Positions 62,590 to 64,000 of a stretch of DNA of 64,000 nucleotides are shown here, in pieces (position 1 is the stretch's first letter; each line of letters starts with the position of its first letter). The notes beneath the pieces are model-generated. The model searched no databases, had not been told where the DNA came from, and saw nothing but the letters and a program-made list of their open reading frames with translations. The stretch is taken from positions 1-64,000 of the forward strand of contig JAATGV010000011.1 in the NCBI GenBank assembly GCA_015654475.1. Direction: 5' to 3'. The position numbers and the translations under genes are program-made. This DNA comes from Actinomycetales bacterium (GTDB taxonomy: Bacteria; Actinomycetota; Actinomycetes; Actinomycetales; Microbacteriaceae).

Positions 62590-62695
62590 GCAGACGCCCC
62601 CACTCGAATGCCAGCCTGGTGTCGTCCTGACGTTGTCGAACAGGGGTTTTGTCGGTGGGCGTGGGGTGTGTGGCGGTTCGGATGGGGGCGTCTGC
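62590..62695. repeat. Dispersed inverted-repeat element A (106 bp)
   Basis: The left arm GCAGACGCCCCCACTCGAA (62590-62608) and right arm TTCGGATGGGGGCGTCTGC (62677-62695) flank a 68-bp interior that differs from the other copies. It lies between gcvP and the convergent permease gene. The remainder of 62437-62734 is T/G-rich with a short GGTTGTT repeat near 62490-62510 and no gene. Confidence 0.85.
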
Positions 62696-62734
62696 TTCAA
62701 AGTGGCCTGGAACCCCGTGAGGCCATGGTCGGTG

Positions 62735-63823
62735 CTACGACCCTTTGAATGTTTCGAGAACGCCGTTTCGTGTAAGAGAGAACAGCCCGATGGGTGGAAG
62801 CAGAAGCAGGAGCGCGTTGAGACGCGCATAGTCCAGGAGGGTGAGTTGAAGGGCAACTGGGCCGAGCTCGCCGTGCATGATTACGAGCGCGACCATAACC
62901 CCGAATTGGATAGGTAGAAGGATTGCTGCAAGTAGTTCGACGCTGAGTTGCAAAATGAGGCCAGGCCTGGTGACGCCGAGAAGTCGGTAGAGGGAGTATT
63001 CGGTGCGGCGGGCCATGAGCAGGGTGAGCGCGACGATTATCAGCACGGTCGCGCCCACAACCGGCCCGAGCGAGCTTGCCCGTTGGTGAAGCTCCTGACG
63101 CGGGGTGAGGCCAGTGCTCGCATCAACAAAGTAGGGGGTTACATAGGTTTCGCTCGGCGTAGAGAACCAACCGGAGTTGAGCAGCTTTGCCACGTCGTTC
63201 TCGGCCCCGGGTGTTGCCTCGACGAGGCACGAGGTGATGGTGGCATCCGGCCGTTGGATGCGAAGTGCGCGGGTGTCGTAGGGTGTATTTCGCGTGGATG
63301 GTGGCGCGACTTGCGCGATCAATAGATTTTCGAACTTTCCGGAATCCTTGATGTTCAGGTAGCTGTCCGAGACGAGGCCATATTGGGTGGAGAGTTGCGC
63401 TCCGGCGATAGCGGTGCCGGGGCTGCCTGGCTTCGCGAGTTCCGGCCAAAGAACCTGGGCAACATTCGGTGTACCGACCATGATGGTCATACTCCGCGTC
63501 GGAAGGGCTCCGGAGTCCGCGACGACACTGGGGGCAAGTCCTCCGGCATGGTCAATTCCCGGGATGTTATTCAGCGCCTCGCATTCGGAGCCAGAAAGGT
63601 AGGCGCCCCTGTCCGCAGTGACGGTAATGACGTTGACGCCTTTTCCAACAAGAGTGTCGAATCTGCCCGTGATGTCAGCCGCCTGCCACGCGGTCGCCAG
63701 GCACACTCCGCAGCCGATGATGGCGCTAAGAGCGACCAGAGCGATGGTTTGGCCCCAATGGGCGGCAAGATTTCGCCCAGCTTCGCCAATCAATACTGTC
63801 GTGTTCCACCGTCGTCGAGGCAT
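62735..63823 (-). CDS. FtsX-like ABC exporter permease (MacB type)
   Basis: This 362-aa protein has an N-terminal membrane helix (QTIALVALSAIIGCGVCLATAW), a large external domain of about 200 residues, and three C-terminal helices with the FtsX-type VVGATVLIIVALTLLMARRTEYSLYRLLGVTRP segment. It starts 6 nt after the ATPase gene. MacB-type transporters export peptides or lipids or act in signalling; the cargo is unknown. Confidence 0.85.
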   Translation of the reverse strand: MPRRRWNTTVLIGEAGRNLAAHWGQTIALVALSAIIGCGVCLATAWQAADITGRFDTLVGKGVNVITVTADRGAYLSGSECEALNNIPGIDHAGGLAPSVVADSGALPTRSMTIMVGTPNVAQVLWPELAKPGSPGTAIAGAQLSTQYGLVSDSYLNIKDSGKFENLLIAQVAPPSTRNTPYDTRALRIQRPDATITSCLVEATPGAENDVAKLLNSGWFSTPSETYVTPYFVDASTGLTPRQELHQRASSLGPVVGATVLIIVALTLLMARRTEYSLYRLLGVTRPGLILQLSVELLAAILLPIQFGVMVALVIMHGELGPVALQLTLLDYARLNALLLLLPPIGLFSLTRNGVLETFKGS

Positions 63824-63829
63824 GTGTTG

Positions 63830-64000
63830 TCATACCTCCCGAAGTGCGCCGTTTTCGAGCACACAGATTTGGCTGCAGCGATTGGCTACCTCGGCATCAT
63901 GGGTAGCCAAGATCACAAGTCGGCCGAGCTTGCAGGCGCTTAGTAGAGCATCGGTGACGAGCGTTGCCGATGCCCGGTCGAGGGACGCAGTCGGTTCGTC
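63830..64000 (-). CDS. ABC transporter ATP-binding protein, C-terminal fragment at the window edge
   Basis: Only the last 56 codons are in the window. They show the Walker B and D-loop DEPTASLDRAS and the H-loop VILATHDAEVANRCSQICVLENG, standard for a LolD/MacB-type ATPase. The gene continues beyond the window and lies directly upstream of its permease on the minus strand. Confidence 0.9.
   Translation of the reverse strand, partial: DEPTASLDRASATLVTDALLSACKLGRLVILATHDAEVANRCSQICVLENGALREV

Noticed and set aside
1-64000. tRNA or rRNA genes
   Set aside because: I looked for T-loop and anticodon-arm patterns in the intergenic stretches and saw none. A tRNAscan or Infernal run would settle this.

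Overview
The window is high-GC actinobacterial chromosome. It has GTG and TTG start codons, a mycothiol conjugate amidase (mca), a DUF4307 protein, a fused PIN-PhoH protein and a SipW-type signal peptidase. From memory, the order greA / DUF4307 / mca / small membrane protein / hemolysin III / Z-prenyl transferase / phoH / fumC / DUF4245 / xseB-xseA / ispH / ychF matches the Rv1080c-Rv1112 neighbourhood of Mycobacterium tuberculosis. A Micrococcales (Microbacteriaceae-like) host fits best; the species cannot be named from the sequence. I saw no rRNA, tRNA or CRISPR array.

Layout. 0-2 kb: the 3' part of a secreted cell-wall amidase with a strong terminator. 2.1-3.1 kb: a gene-free stretch holding a long pyrimidine tract and a nested copy of a dispersed inverted-repeat element. 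3.1-10 kb: a secretion cluster on the plus strand, made of a giant Sec-secreted beta-helix protein, three exported proteins with SipW-type signals, the SipW-like peptidase and a membrane-anchored partner. It faces a convergent NarL-type two-component operon (10-12.8 kb). 13-24 kb: lemA-htpX, a YcaQ-like protein, an AI-2E transporter, ilvA, greA, DUF4307, mca, hemolysin III, a prenyl transferase broken by an in-frame TGA, and phoH. 24-34 kb: an aminotransferase-Lrp pair, a glutamine amidotransferase, a serine hydrolase, carbonic anhydrase-fumC, DUF4245 and xseB-xseA. 34-42 kb: ispH, fbaA, rlmN, glpX, rmuC, a nucleosidase and ychF.

42-50 kb is accessory-like. The 3' end of ychF carries what looks like a 626-bp insertion, and a frameshifted second ychF tail lies 2.2 kb further on. 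Between and beyond are rnhA, an orphan pyruvate-formate-lyase activase, a TIR-like protein and several small unknowns. 50-57 kb: a LacI-controlled sugar ABC importer with a GH1 beta-glucosidase and two clear operator palindromes. 57-62.4 kb: gcvT-gcvH-gcvP behind a tandem glycine riboswitch. The window ends in an ABC exporter (permease plus the C-terminus of its ATPase).

Working together, glpX, fbaA and fumC serve central carbon metabolism, the Gcv proteins handle glycine and one-carbon flow, and the LacI operon takes up and splits a beta-glucoside. The main points for a second look are the SipW-dependent surface cluster, two families of dispersed palindromic elements, the repeated disruption of the ychF 3' end, and the interrupted prenyl transferase.
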